Source: Lingula anatina (Eukaryota > Brachiopoda > Lingulata > Lingulida > Lingulidae). From it: a DNA stretch of 63,932 nucleotides. Below, one piece after another: positions 43,396-54,761 of the stretch. The position numbers were made by a program, and so were the translations under genes. Location of the stretch: assembly GCF_001039355.2 (NCBI RefSeq), contig NW_019775883.1, positions 115,845-179,776 on the forward strand. The letters run 5' to 3'. The notes under the pieces are model-generated. The model saw nothing but the letters and a program-made list of their open reading frames with translations. It was not told the origin of the DNA and searched no databases. Numbering within the stretch: the first letter of the stretch is position 1; the number at the start of each line of letters is the position of its first letter.

Positions 43396-46300
43396 ATGGA
43401 GGATCGAGATAGAATCTCCCCATTACAGCAGATGATCGCCTCATCCTGTGGGGCCATGCTTACCTCACTCTTTGGTAAGGTGGCATCACTGATCAGCGTT
43501 ACGCTTTAACAGTTACGCTTAAATATTAATCGGGATGATCTGTATCTGTAATGATATGTTGGAAAAGCTGTGCATTAACAGACTGCATGTCTGGACAGTT
43601 ATAATGTTTACACTGTGTAGTCCTAATGCAAATTGCAATGATGAGGCTCTTTACCACAAGACTGCAATTTTCAGGTTATATATTCCGTTTTATGCTATCA
43701 TATAGGCTATACTAGTAGTCTCAGATAATATTTAATAATAGTTAATATCCAGAAAATGATTTCCAGTGGCCATCTTATCTCAAATTTTGAACATCTCAAG
43801 TTTTCCCTTGCTTCACACCATCCCAAGTCCTACCCTTTGAAAACCAATCAATTTTGCCCATCATGAAGATAATTTTTGAAAAAAAATGTGTAATCTCTGA
43901 CCTTTCAGTAACCCCCCTGGATGTGGTGAAGATCCGTCTCCAGGCCCAGGAGAGACCTCTGAAGGCAGGCGAGTGCTTTATAATGAACAACGGCCTGATG
44001 GAGCATGTATGTACATGCGAGAACGGAGATGCCTGCAAAGAAGATGTGCATTGGTATAAGAAGAGAATACCTGGACCCAAGCTTACAGGGACAGCAGTAA
44101 GGGGACATAATTGTTTTTCAGAATATTGAATAAAGATTAAAACAAACATTAGTCAGTCAAGCTGTCAGATTACAGATTTCATTTTTCTGTAAGGTAAATA
44201 GTCACTGATTGCCTGTCCACAACAATGTTTCTGTCAACTAAAAGTTTTCATAACCATTTATATAATCATCAAATGTTGCTGATGCATTTTACTAATTACT
44301 GTTTGGTGTTTACATTTGTTGGCCACTTTGCTACTGTTATAATACAAAATGTTAAAGCATTGATTTCATTATTAGGATGCTATGATAAGAATTGCAAGAC
44401 ATGAAGGGATACCTTCACTGTGGAGTGGGCTGTCACCAACTTTGTAAGTGAACTATTTCAGAATTGGGGGGAAAACGTAACAAATTCTGACAGTTACTAG
44501 GACTTGTACTACAAGAAATCTGCAGGTTCACATCAATTCTGTGCTGACCGGAACAAAGTGTTTTATTTCCCCTAGTCTGCATTTACATGTGATTTTTGTA
44601 TAGTTTTTCACTGAAACCTTGTCAGTCCAGAGGACCTGTGATATCAAAAATTTTGCAGGTCCTCTGGCATTTCAAGCAAATGGGCACTTTCCCCATGTCT
44701 GCTATTAAAAGAAATTAAACTCAGTACTTATCATGCACTTGTTTATTATCAAATATTATACCCAATCCAGCCTTGATTTGGTTCAGCATCATGCTGTGGC
44801 TGATATTATTATGACTTTTGTAAGGTACAAGTTTAATATTATTAACTTTTTAATTTTTAAATAGATTCAAATTATTTTGATATGCACTGTTTTTTTAACA
44901 CTGGTTGCTTTTATTAATTTTTTTGCATGCTGAAGAATTATCTTTATAATTAAGAGTTTTTGCTTTGTGGGTGTCATGATAATGATTTAGTCTGACAGTC
45001 ATTCATCAATTCTTCATGAATTCTCCAGAGTGATGGCAGTTCCTGCTACCATGTTATACTTCACTGTGTATGACCAGCTCAAGTACAAGATGGGCTATAG
45101 AGAAGACAACAGAAAGACTGCTTTTGTTCCTGTACTGGCAGGCATGTCTGCCAGAGGTAATGTTTGAATGAATTATTAAAAAGCTAAATACGGAGAAGAT
45201 AAAAGAATATGCTTATATTCTTATACTTGTAAGCAGGAGTTATTACTTAAAAAACATTGAAAAATTTTGTAATCATTTGGAAACCTAGTCACCCTAGGCA
45301 CTTTAAATATGAATTTGGAAGTTTTCACTCAAAGTTTAACTTTGAGTGAAAGAATATTAAGCTGTTGACTGAAGAAAAATTACTTCATTCCTTTAACATA
45401 ACACAGCTGGTGAAATACTTCTCTGAGTGAAAGAAATTCTAAGTAGAAAATTGATTAAAAAGCTCCAGTGAACTGCAATGTATATATGTGATGAGATTTC
45501 GTTGACTTTCAGTCTTAACCACAACTGTTGTCTCTCCTCTGGAACTGATACGTACGAAGAAGCAGTCTCAGCATCTCAGTTACGGCCAGTTAGGTCTCGC
45601 AGTCCGCGGCGCCATGAAACATGGAGGAGTGCTATCACTGTGGCAGGGTCTTGGACCATCACTTCTCAGAGATGTGCCCTTCTCAGGTCCCTTTCTCAAG
45701 TTTAAATTTGATTAGTTGTATGAAGATGTCGGAATTGGAGATAAAGATGGAGGGAATGCAAGTTTATTATAGAAATATTTTAACATTAAATAATTTTATA
45801 TGAAGCATGAAGATAAAAGCGCTAAAAACACTCATTGCAAATTTTGATTTTCAAGCAACCATTGTTAAGTTTTTTTATGTTTTTTTCATTCAGGTATATA
45901 CTGGTGTAGTTACGAAATTTTCAAGACGTTAATTGCTGGAGAAAATGCACGTGAGCCATCCTTCTGGCAAGCGTTCGCATCTGGTGCTATATCTGGCACT
46001 GTAAGTAGTCCTGTTTTTATATTTATGTTATGTGAGGCTGACTCTAATGGGGTACATAGTAACCATGTGCCAAATGAATTCTAATGTGGCTTATGAAAAC
46101 ACTTTTCTTTGCTGCATTTTTTTTACTGAATCAGATTTAGTTCAGAATATTAATTTGAATAAAATGATTTATATCTGTCTAAAAGGAAAATCTGGAATAT
46201 GCTGGTTTAATGTTAAAAAAATTGAAGGGCATTGTGAAGTCTCTGTAGTAAGAAAAGTCAGTCAACAACTTTATAAGTATTGGTACATGTATACATTTTG

Positions 46301-47772
46301 TCATGATATAGATTTTGTTATTTTGCCTAATGTTGTCAACCCAGTAATTTATTTCTATTTCAAGATTGCTGGAGTCCTAACTTTACCATTTGATGTAGTC
46401 AAAACCCACAGGCAAATTGAAATGGGAGATATGGAACGTAAAGGTAGAAATTCCACTGCATGCATCAGGATTGTCTCTGTATTTTGAACTTAGAGGACGA
46501 ATGTTTTAAAGAAAGGATCCTAATTTTTTTTAAGTGTGTCATAGGCCTCTTAAAGTTACACTGAGGAAACCCCTGTTAATTTTTTCACTGCCTAACTGTA
46601 ACTGTTATATTTTCTGAAAAGTTATTTTCCGTTATGTGACTACTTATCAGTATGTTTTCGCCAAAAGCAACTTAATTATCTCTGAGAGATTATCTCATAT
46701 CGAAAAGTTAAGCATTTGTAGAAATTTTAATTAATCGTAAATTTTAATTAATCACTTAGATTAATTTTGATTTAAGGCTTAAAAGTCAGAATAGTGGATC
46801 ATTATACCCTTTTGTATGACAGGACAAATGAACAAAGTGACAACGTCAACTTTGAAATTATTGATGGAAATGAGAAGCAAGAAAGGATATAATTCCTGGT
46901 TTACAGGTAAGTGTTAGACCCCATTCCCAGAGATGAGATAGATCCAACTAGATCGACCTAACTCCGTGGGGGTCCACGCTAAATAGCTGTCAGCCGAGTG
47001 GGCACGAAAGTTAATTACCCCTTTACAGCTTTTAGTAGGCGGGACGGACATTTAAGCCGGATTATCTGACAGAAATCTAGTGAGACTCCCCACGGGGATA
47101 GATCAATCTAAAATATATGGGAATGCGCCTTATAGTTATGTACAGCCATCTGGCAATAGCATATTAAGACATACCAATGGATAGTTCTAAATAACAAAGA
47201 AACTGTCAAATTATTTGACAGAGAACTTTAGAACATGATTGATAAGTTTGGTTTACCATAATTCTTTGATTTTCTTTGGAGAATTGCATATGAGATATTC
47301 ACAGACTTACTTTTGGAACATACATACATACATACATACATATCTGGATTCAGAGTTAGTCATTAACTTTTGAATTCATGTCTTTTAACTTATTTAAAAC
47401 TAATTTTATTAAACATTGACGTTTTATCCACCCTTATGAAGCAAATGTACGGTAGCTCCTGATAAAAAAAAAGTATTTGGTTGTGGTAGTGTCACTGTAA
47501 TGCCATTATGTTAACCAACATAAAGTTTTCATTTTCTTTTCTTTATTATAGGAATAGTGCCCCGGGTGGTAAAAGTGGCCCCTGCCTGTGCCATTATGAT
47601 AGGATCTTACGAGTATGCCAAATTATTTTTCAAAAAAACCAATGCTGCTCGCAGGCATGTGGAAGAGGAACTAGACCATGCATCCTCTCGAAGCTGGATT
47701 TCTTCAGATGGACTGTTCAAGTCCTCAGTAGCACATACATTTCAAGTGAATGCGGGCTCTAATAAAACATAG
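43396..47772 (+). CDS. SLC25A40: SLC25A39/40-type mitochondrial carrier, 9 exons, 375 residues
   Basis: SLC25A39 and SLC25A40 are inner-membrane carriers needed for glutathione import into mitochondria. Exons: 43396-43474, 43909-44096, 44376-44443, 45029-45156, 45513-45686, 45894-46000, 46365-46443, 46823-46906, 47552-47772. All three carrier signatures are present: [20 protein letters not shown] and [10 protein letters not shown]. The stretches [26 protein letters not shown] and APACAIMI are typical of this subfamily. The first loop holds four cysteines (Cys49, 61, 63 and 69). In SLC25A39 the equivalent loop cysteines bind an iron-sulfur cluster. The C-terminus is about 40 residues longer than in human SLC25A40. 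Exon 5 ends at a weak donor, CAG|GTCCCT. A MITE sits 10 bases after the donor of exon 8. Assignment to 40 rather than 39 is tentative. Confidence 0.92.
46917..47129. mobile_element. MITE 2, copy B (213 bp), next to an SLC25A40 donor
   Basis: This copy is in the opposite orientation to copy A at 40184-40406. It begins GACCCCATTCCC and ends GGGAATGCGCC. It is flanked by TTA on both sides (46914-46916 and 47130-47132), again fitting a PIF/Harbinger TWA target site. It lies 10 bases into the intron after the exon ending at 46906. Confidence 0.8.
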
Positions 47773-50421
47773 CCGCCTTAGAATGCCTGAATATTATATG
47801 TAATTGAAGTCAAATTGTTGCAATAAGATAGTGTGTGAAACCAGAACTCGCATAGGTTTTCAGGTTCAAGACTGAAAAAGATACTTACTATGGACAAATA
47901 CTGGTCTCATAAAATTGTGATGGAAAATATAATGTGTTGAATTCAATGTGCATTTGAATTGGATTGAATTGTGTGGTATTTCAAGCCTACAGCAACCAAA
48001 GCTCAAAAGGAATAGTCTGACAAGGATTTTGTATGCATTATATTGAAGTGCACATCTGCCCGATTTGACAGGGTTCCTGTTTTTACTTTATTTTTTGAAC
48101 AAAATATGCAATGATTTTCAGTGCAGATTTGACAGATTTGCTTAAATACATATTATATAACTCTGTGTGATGATTATGACTGTCAGATAAATTACCAAGT
48201 GTGTGTTCAGCAGATAGTATGGAGGTCAAGATAAAGCTAAGTGTTGAAAATATAGAAAGAATAGCATTGTACTGCCTCAGAATATAAAAGACTGTAAAAA
48301 TATTAAAAATAACAGGATGAAACTCCTTGATGGAGAATCTTTATAAATCTTTATATATATATTTATGATTAAGTGTACTTGGCAGTAAGGGTCATCAATT
48401 ATAGTCTACAGCTTTTGAAAATAACAATGAAATGTCTAATGTCATTTTCATTGAAGCAGGTATATTTATTTAAGCTTCACAGTTGTATTATTATGATAAT
48501 TTTTGAAGTAGAATCAACCATATTTTTAGCATTTTTGCGGGTTGATATGTGGAAGAGGTCTTAAATTTTAATGGTAGACTTTTTTCCTTTGATTTATTTC
48601 AATTAGAATTGTATTGATTTCATTGATAAATGTATAATTCATTTTTCTGGAGAAAAAAGTAAACGACTTCAAATCTTCCATACATGTGAAATTTTTACGT
48701 CCAAATAATTGCTTTATGTATAGCGCACATTTACTGTTTAAAGCTCAAATATTTGTTTTAAAAAGGTGAATTAGTAAAAAATTATTTTACTAGCCATGAC
48801 ATTTAAAGATTAGAATTTAGAAGATTTCCTGATATCAAAGAATTTTCCAATCCTACAGTACGTAGGGTTGCCAGTGTGTAGGCTGGTGCTTCACTAAATA
48901 AACAAAAACAATAGAAGACATGCCAAATATATGATTTAATAAAATTGAGGTACTCTTATGGAGACGGGCACATGATAAGCATGGTTTTAATGGCATGCGT
49001 TCACGGCAATGAACTGGGTGAGAGAGAGAGGGCTGTACATTCAAGCAGTATTACATTTAGCACTGAATATTTGATATGAATAAATAAATATTTGTTAATC
49101 GGAGAAAAAATTGTCCTTTTGCCCACAAGTAAACTTACTCATAAAATGTCCATTATGTTTGTTTGATTGCATTTTGTTTTTACTTTTGAGCTGGGCTTCA
49201 TTATTGTTGCAGTGGCGCTTGAATTGTCAGGGATGAGATTTCTCCGACTATCTGCGGATTTCCAACTTTTTTGGGAGCCAAAAATATCATTGATTTAGGC
49301 CGCCCCCTGGACCACCTCCATATTTTCTGACCTTTTTCACTACATGGCAGACTCATCTCTGATCACTAACAGCGTAGAGTGATGCCAATTTTTGGACACT
49401 CCAAAAAGACAAACGCCTTTTGCTCATTTGTAAATAAGTGCATGCGCTACGACTTGTTAGCGTCACATGTGTTTGCTAGGATAATAATAAATAAAAAGAG
49501 CACTTACAGAGTGCAGGTCTCACCAAAAGCAACTCAGTTCTCATAATTATAAATTATCATTTATTAATAAGTTAAATAACTCTGCTCTCATTTATGAATA
49601 ATTGATCGATAAAACAATTATAAACTAATTAAAATAGTGAGCTAATCAATTAATCACCACCAAATTCTAGCCCATTTCATACCTGTGCTGAAAATTTCAA
49701 CAAAATGAGGTTTACACACAAACAGACTTTATTGATTAACTTCATAACTGAATAATGAATCGTCACCAAATCTAAGTTTGTTACTTACTCCCCTTCCAAC
49801 AGTTTCCAAAAATATCACCAGAATCCACACATTTCTGCATAATGTTGTTAACGGACAGGCAGACAAAAAGTTAACTATCAATTAATAAATGGAATCTTAT
49901 CTTTTGTTATTTAGTCCACTTCTGACACATTCCAAAATAATTCATCAAAATCCGTCCAAAATTTTTTCGTCATTTTTACAAACGGGCAAACGGACAGAAA
50001 AATGGATGCAAAAACAACCTTTTTGGTGGATGTTATAATAATTCACCTGAAATCCAATTATGTTCAATAGATTTTACAATATACATATAGAATATATAAG
50101 TAAATTTTTAAAAAAGGAAAAAATTGAATAAACCTTTTTTTTCAAATATTGTAGAATAAGACAGTCCGTTATTTCATCAAATCCATCAAAAATTCAACAC
50201 AAAAATTCCAGAATCGGTTACATAATTTTGAATACTGGTATATATGCTTTTAATTCCCCTTTTAAAAGGGGTCCGGAGGGGCCGTACTGCGCAGTGAAGG
50301 TGCAGCAACGTATAAAGAATTGTCTCCGTATGTGTGTTAACTTAAAAGTCTAGCTTTGCAGAGTATTAAAAGCGAATTTGGGCAGAGGAGCGAACATATC
50401 ATGTAACTGCATGGCGGGGTG

Positions 50422-50520
50422 CAGTGGCGAACTTAGAGGGGGGGGGGGAAGGGGTCAGGACCCCCCTTTGGTTTCTGAAAAAAATATCACACCAATTCCT
50501 GTTACACCTGGGCTACATGT
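50422..50520 (+). mobile_element. hAT-like terminal motif with G run (fragment)
   Basis: CAGTGGCGAACTTAGAGGGG is followed by a G run and then TTTCTGAAAAAAATATCACACC. The motif is inverted as CCCCTCTAAATCCGCCACTG at 53869-53888. The TTTCTGAAAAAA-TCACACC block recurs near 54100. No matching target duplication was found, so these look like fragments. Confidence 0.45.
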
Positions 50521-52504
50521 GTAGTAGGCCCAGTTAGACACTTTTGGCCTTGTTGAGTATTGTATGTGACATCGAATATTTGCACGACTTTGAGCATATG
50601 AAGGTATAACCGCCGGGTTTGAACATTCGTGAACAGTTTTTCACCTAAAATGACCTCTCAACCTCTCACCTAAAATGAGCTATACCTGTAGTGGTTATTT
50701 GCATAAGAACAAGTTGTCCATCGTAGTGCGAGCTGTCTTCCCGAATGCTCACTTGGCAGTTAAACAGAGTCGGGTGTAGTCGCAACAGTATGTGTGGTGC
50801 AGTCGGAAGGTCGAGCTTTTATGAGGCGTGGAAGCAAAACATGTATGTTTGTGAGTATCACTATTTTTTCGTCAACCACAGCCATTATATACTTGAGGCG
50901 TAGAAGAACGAGAAAAATATTTACGACAAACATTTATGACATGAATCCTTTTACTATATTTCCAATTTTACCTGTATGTCACTCAGAATGGTAGAAATTA
51001 TTGCTTACAGTGCATTGGGACTCCAAATGTTCAGGATAAACGGCGCATTCATTTGACTTTTGATGATAGTTAACTTGAAAATACTCTGCACTTTGTAACC
51101 CTCTGTTTGAACATTTTGTGTGCCCCGGCCTTGGACAATTAATTTTGAACATTTTAACCTAATTTAAAATGTCGTGTGTGTTTAAATGTAAGTGTAACCA
51201 CCCAAATTAATTAACCGGATGATGCTTGTCAACGTTCTGAGCTTCTGATCCAAGGATTTCGATTGCTCATTGCACAATGATTGACAGATACATATTTTAC
51301 ACAGCCTGTCGTCTCCATTGTGCCGTGTAAGGTCCATCCATTTCACTGTATGAAAACTTATTAGACCTTCTTATATATATATATATATATGTGCAATATA
51401 TTTGTTATAATTTTCGAAGAGAATTTGTCAATGATTTCTTTCTCTGAAATGCGTCGACATGTACGACAACACGTGTTATAACTTTTAATATCAAGAGGAA
51501 TAACGGTTGTGCTATCAGTGTTACTTTTTTAACAAGAGGCCTTAAATAGTTATATCATTAACTAATTCCAGATCATAATTTTGGTTTTGCGCTAGCTGAA
51601 CCTGAACATCAGACTAGTTAATAAATTCCATTTATACGTGCCCTCTGCCCTGTAATATTACATGTATTATTAGAATGTAGAGAGCCTGTCTGTTTAGTTC
51701 AAAGTTGTAAACATTATTTTATCTTTTCAGGAGCTCAACGATATTCTACACATCATCTGCCTGAAAGCAACCTATGAAATCTAGCCTTTGTTTCACACAC
51801 AGGAACCCACGCTCCTTCGGACATCTATTATATGAAAACTCAATAAAAAAAAAAATCTTTTGTAATTTGGCGTTTTATTTTTCACGTTGTTATGAAATTA
51901 TTATGACAAGAATAGTTGTAATCATAATGGAAAATGAGTTATTTTTAGTGTTTGAGGACTTTCAAATTCAATCTGACCTGTAAATAATGTCAATGTTTTT
52001 TGTGGTTGACAGATTTTTGTGGTACATAAATTTTAAATAGTTGTAAAATGACCAGAATTTTCTAAATAAACCCTCCAAGCTGTATTAGCGCACTGAAATA
52101 AAATATCTAAAATGGTTTCCAACAATCTACATGTTATAGTTCAAATTTATATAAATTTACAATCCTGGTTTTTAAAAAATTCACATGAGATTTTTGTTCT
52201 ATAGCATATGCAACTAATTCGTTTTGATATAATTTTTCCTAAATTTTCTTATATAAGGAGGTCCCATTTTGATGGGTTTTGGCTTTTGCTATCGTGAATT
52301 GTTTTAACTTGGCGGCCTATTCTTAGTTTAAATACTTTATTTGACATTTTAACGTAATAATGAAAAGGTGGGATGATTATGATGTAAGCTTAAAGCAAGT
52401 TGGTCTTTAAAATGGATACGGCAGAAACTGGCCAAAAATTTGATTTCTGGGAGTAAAACAAAATTTCTTCAGTTTCTGTTCTCTGAACCAAATTCGGATA
52501 AATA

Positions 52505-52875
52505 CAAGGCTCGCCCCACCTGTCAACCCTTCTTATGCAATGGACTCAACCGCCTGTCATCCTTCTAATACAATGGACTTGCCGTACCTGACGTCCCTTC
52601 TAATGAAATGTACCTGCCCCACCTGTCACCCCTTTAATGCAGTTGACTCGCCCCGCCTGGCACCCTCCTAACGCAATGGAGTCGCCCCCNNNNNNNNNNN
52701 NNNNNNNNNNNNATGCAATGGACCTGCCCCACCTGTCACCCCTTTTATGCAATGGACTTGCCCCACCTGGCACCCCTTCTAATGCAATGGACCTGCCCCA
52801 CCTGTCACCCTTTTTATGCAATGGAATCGCCCCACCTGACATCCACTAAACCCCTCTAATTGAATGGACTCCCTA
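52505..52875. repeat. About 35-bp minisatellite, interrupted by a 23-N gap
   Basis: Units of 34 to 36 bases contain ATGCAATGGA and CCCCACCTG(T/G)CACCC. Roughly ten units are visible. A gap lies at 52690-52712, where the assembly failed inside the repeat. Confidence 0.9.
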
Positions 52876-53457
52876 ATTTGTCTATCAGAAGACCGAGGCG
52901 TGCTATTCCACCTTACCTGCTTCTGTCAAGTTTTCAGTGCTAAACCTTTTCACTACTCCTGTGTTAGCTGACCTTGTAAGCAATTTATTAGAATGAATTT
53001 TCAAAAATGAAGTTAAAACTATCCAATTACCTATCAGAATTACTTGAAAACACCTTAATAATTTTGATAAACCTTATTACATAATTAAGTCTATTTTTTT
53101 TAAGGTTTTTAAAGCATTTCATCATGTCGGTAATTTCGGGTAGATACCGACTGCCCGAGGGTTCGCTCTAGTCGCTGACTAACCCCAACCCCAATTTATA
53201 ATCAGCCACTAGATGTAGTTAAAACAGCGTATGACGCAGGCTTGAAGCCCAACCTTATACCGATAGCGTATGGCGCGACTGCTGCTTGCTATATTGGTAA
53301 CTATAACCGACACATATCTTTTTTTTTTATTTTTATAACAGTGTTAGAACGTTTTAATACCAGATGTGATGACTAAAATTGTGCAAATTGTAGTGATGCA
53401 AAATATGAAATCCTTTGTTCGTGTGTTTTTGCCAAAATTAACAAAAATGTATAATTA

Positions 53458-53704
53458 CCTCCGCCAAGGAGGTTATGTTTTCACCCCTGTTTGTCTGTTT
53501 GTTTGTTTGTCTGTCTGTCTGTCATCAACATAACAAGCTATAGACCCATTTTGATGAAATTTTCAGGAACTGTCAGAACTGGGCCAAGGAACAGATGATT
53601 AGTTTTTGGTGGTGATCCGGATAAATAATCAATCAATAATAAAAAATATCGAAAATTTAGGGGTGAAACGGCATTGGATGGAGACTTTGCTGCCTTGGCG
53701 GAGG
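53458..53704. mobile_element. Short element with CCTCCGCCAAGG inverted ends
   Basis: It begins CCTCCGCCAAGG and ends CCTTGGCGGAGG, an exact 12-bp inverted repeat. Inside are a GTTTGTCTGT-rich run, TTTTGATGAAATTTTCAGG, a CTGGGCCAAGG block and GGTGATCCGGAT. I recall this pattern as a very widespread short repeat in animal genomes. There is no intact coding frame. Confidence 0.7.
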
Positions 53705-54062
53705 TCTGCGCTCTCTGAGTACTTTTCTAGTTTGTATAAATTTCATCAAAATTTATATACTTTAATAGAACTTGCTGGCAACGTTCCTCGGATCAATGAT
53801 CAACGACAGTGGAAGTGTAGAACGTTAGAATAACGTTCTCTTAAACACTTGTCAAGACCCCCCCGACACCCCTCTAAATCCGCCACTGCTGTGGATGGCG
53901 TTTGGGGGATTTTCAAACCCATGGAGTGTACCTTCAAGGTTGAAACTTTTGTAGTTAGGCCTACTTTTAAAACAATAATTCATTATTTGTTAACATTAAT
54001 AAAAAATCTATTAAAAGCTATTTGAGTTTATCTTTTAAAAAATCATGTTTGATTTCACAAAT

Positions 54063-54140
54063 ATTAGGGGTCCTGACCCCATTCCCCCCCCCCCCCCATT
54101 CAATTTCTGAAAAAATCACACCAATGGCCCCCTCTTGCAA
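54063..54140 (+). mobile_element. Second fragment of the hAT-like repeat
   Basis: GGGGTCCTGACCCC, a C run, then TTTCTGAAAAAATCACACCAATGG resembles 50446-50500 in the same orientation. It lacks the terminal motif. Confidence 0.4.
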
Positions 54141-54720
54141 TCAGAATTTTTACTAGCTGAACCTTAGTTCTAAACCGTACCAAATGGCACCGTTCGCCCT
54201 CTATTAAATCAAAACGTTTATTCAAAACAATATCATTTTTGGTACTTTTCTCAAGAAAATAAAAACCGCCACATCTTTAAATAAATTAAATCGATATTCT
54301 TTATGGGAAACGAGAAAAAAAATCATAATCTTTGTTTTATTTTTTCTCCCCCCCCCCCCTCCTTCTCCATCATCTTGATATCTTGATACCCTTTAATGAG
54401 TCAGCAGTGGATATAATATTGTTTCTGGTACTTTTTGAAAATTAGATAAACTTCCATGGTGTAAAACATTTTAATTAATCCTCGATCGTCTACATGCAGC
54501 AGTTTGTAAAGACCAGCAGACCAAAAGTTTTAAAAAAATGGAATAATGCAGCCAAAATATTAGCAGTACATATAGGAAACAAAATCAATAAATGTTTGAT
54601 TTATGAGATTTAAAGAAATAAAATAATAATCCAGACTGGGATTCAGGTTTCCCAGCAAACATACATGTAGGACATGTAAGTCTGACTGGTGGAATGCCCC
54701 CCCCCCCCCCCCAAATCAAA

Positions 54721-54761
54721 TGACGTCACACTAGTAAATCTTTGTTTTCTATGAGCCCATC
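54721..54761 (+). promoter_or_regulatory. CEP70 proximal promoter with CRE
   Basis: A perfect CRE palindrome, TGACGTCA, lies at 54721-54728, 33 bases before the ATG. The start codon itself is in CATCATGGCGGCG, which also fits the YY1 motif often found at TATA-less starts. A C run precedes it at about 54698-54712. Confidence 0.5.

Larger units (their letters stand above)
47773..54761. other. Repeat-rich region between SLC25A40 and CEP70
   Basis: The first part is the SLC25A40 3' UTR. No conserved exon is visible. The region holds diverged repeats near 49650-50050 with recurring motifs such as AAACGGACAG, a 35-bp minisatellite with a gap, a short palindromic-ended element at 53458-53704, and hAT-like terminal motifs at 50422 and 53888. 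The CEP70 promoter lies at its right end. Confidence 0.6.

Noticed and set aside
50794-50994. A 66-residue frame with an Arg-rich run that recalls a transposase
   Set aside because: Too short, no conserved motif, and no flanking exon or inverted ends.
52600-52849. Repetitive 70 to 80 residue frames on both strands
   Set aside because: They are translations of the 35-bp minisatellite and include the N gap.
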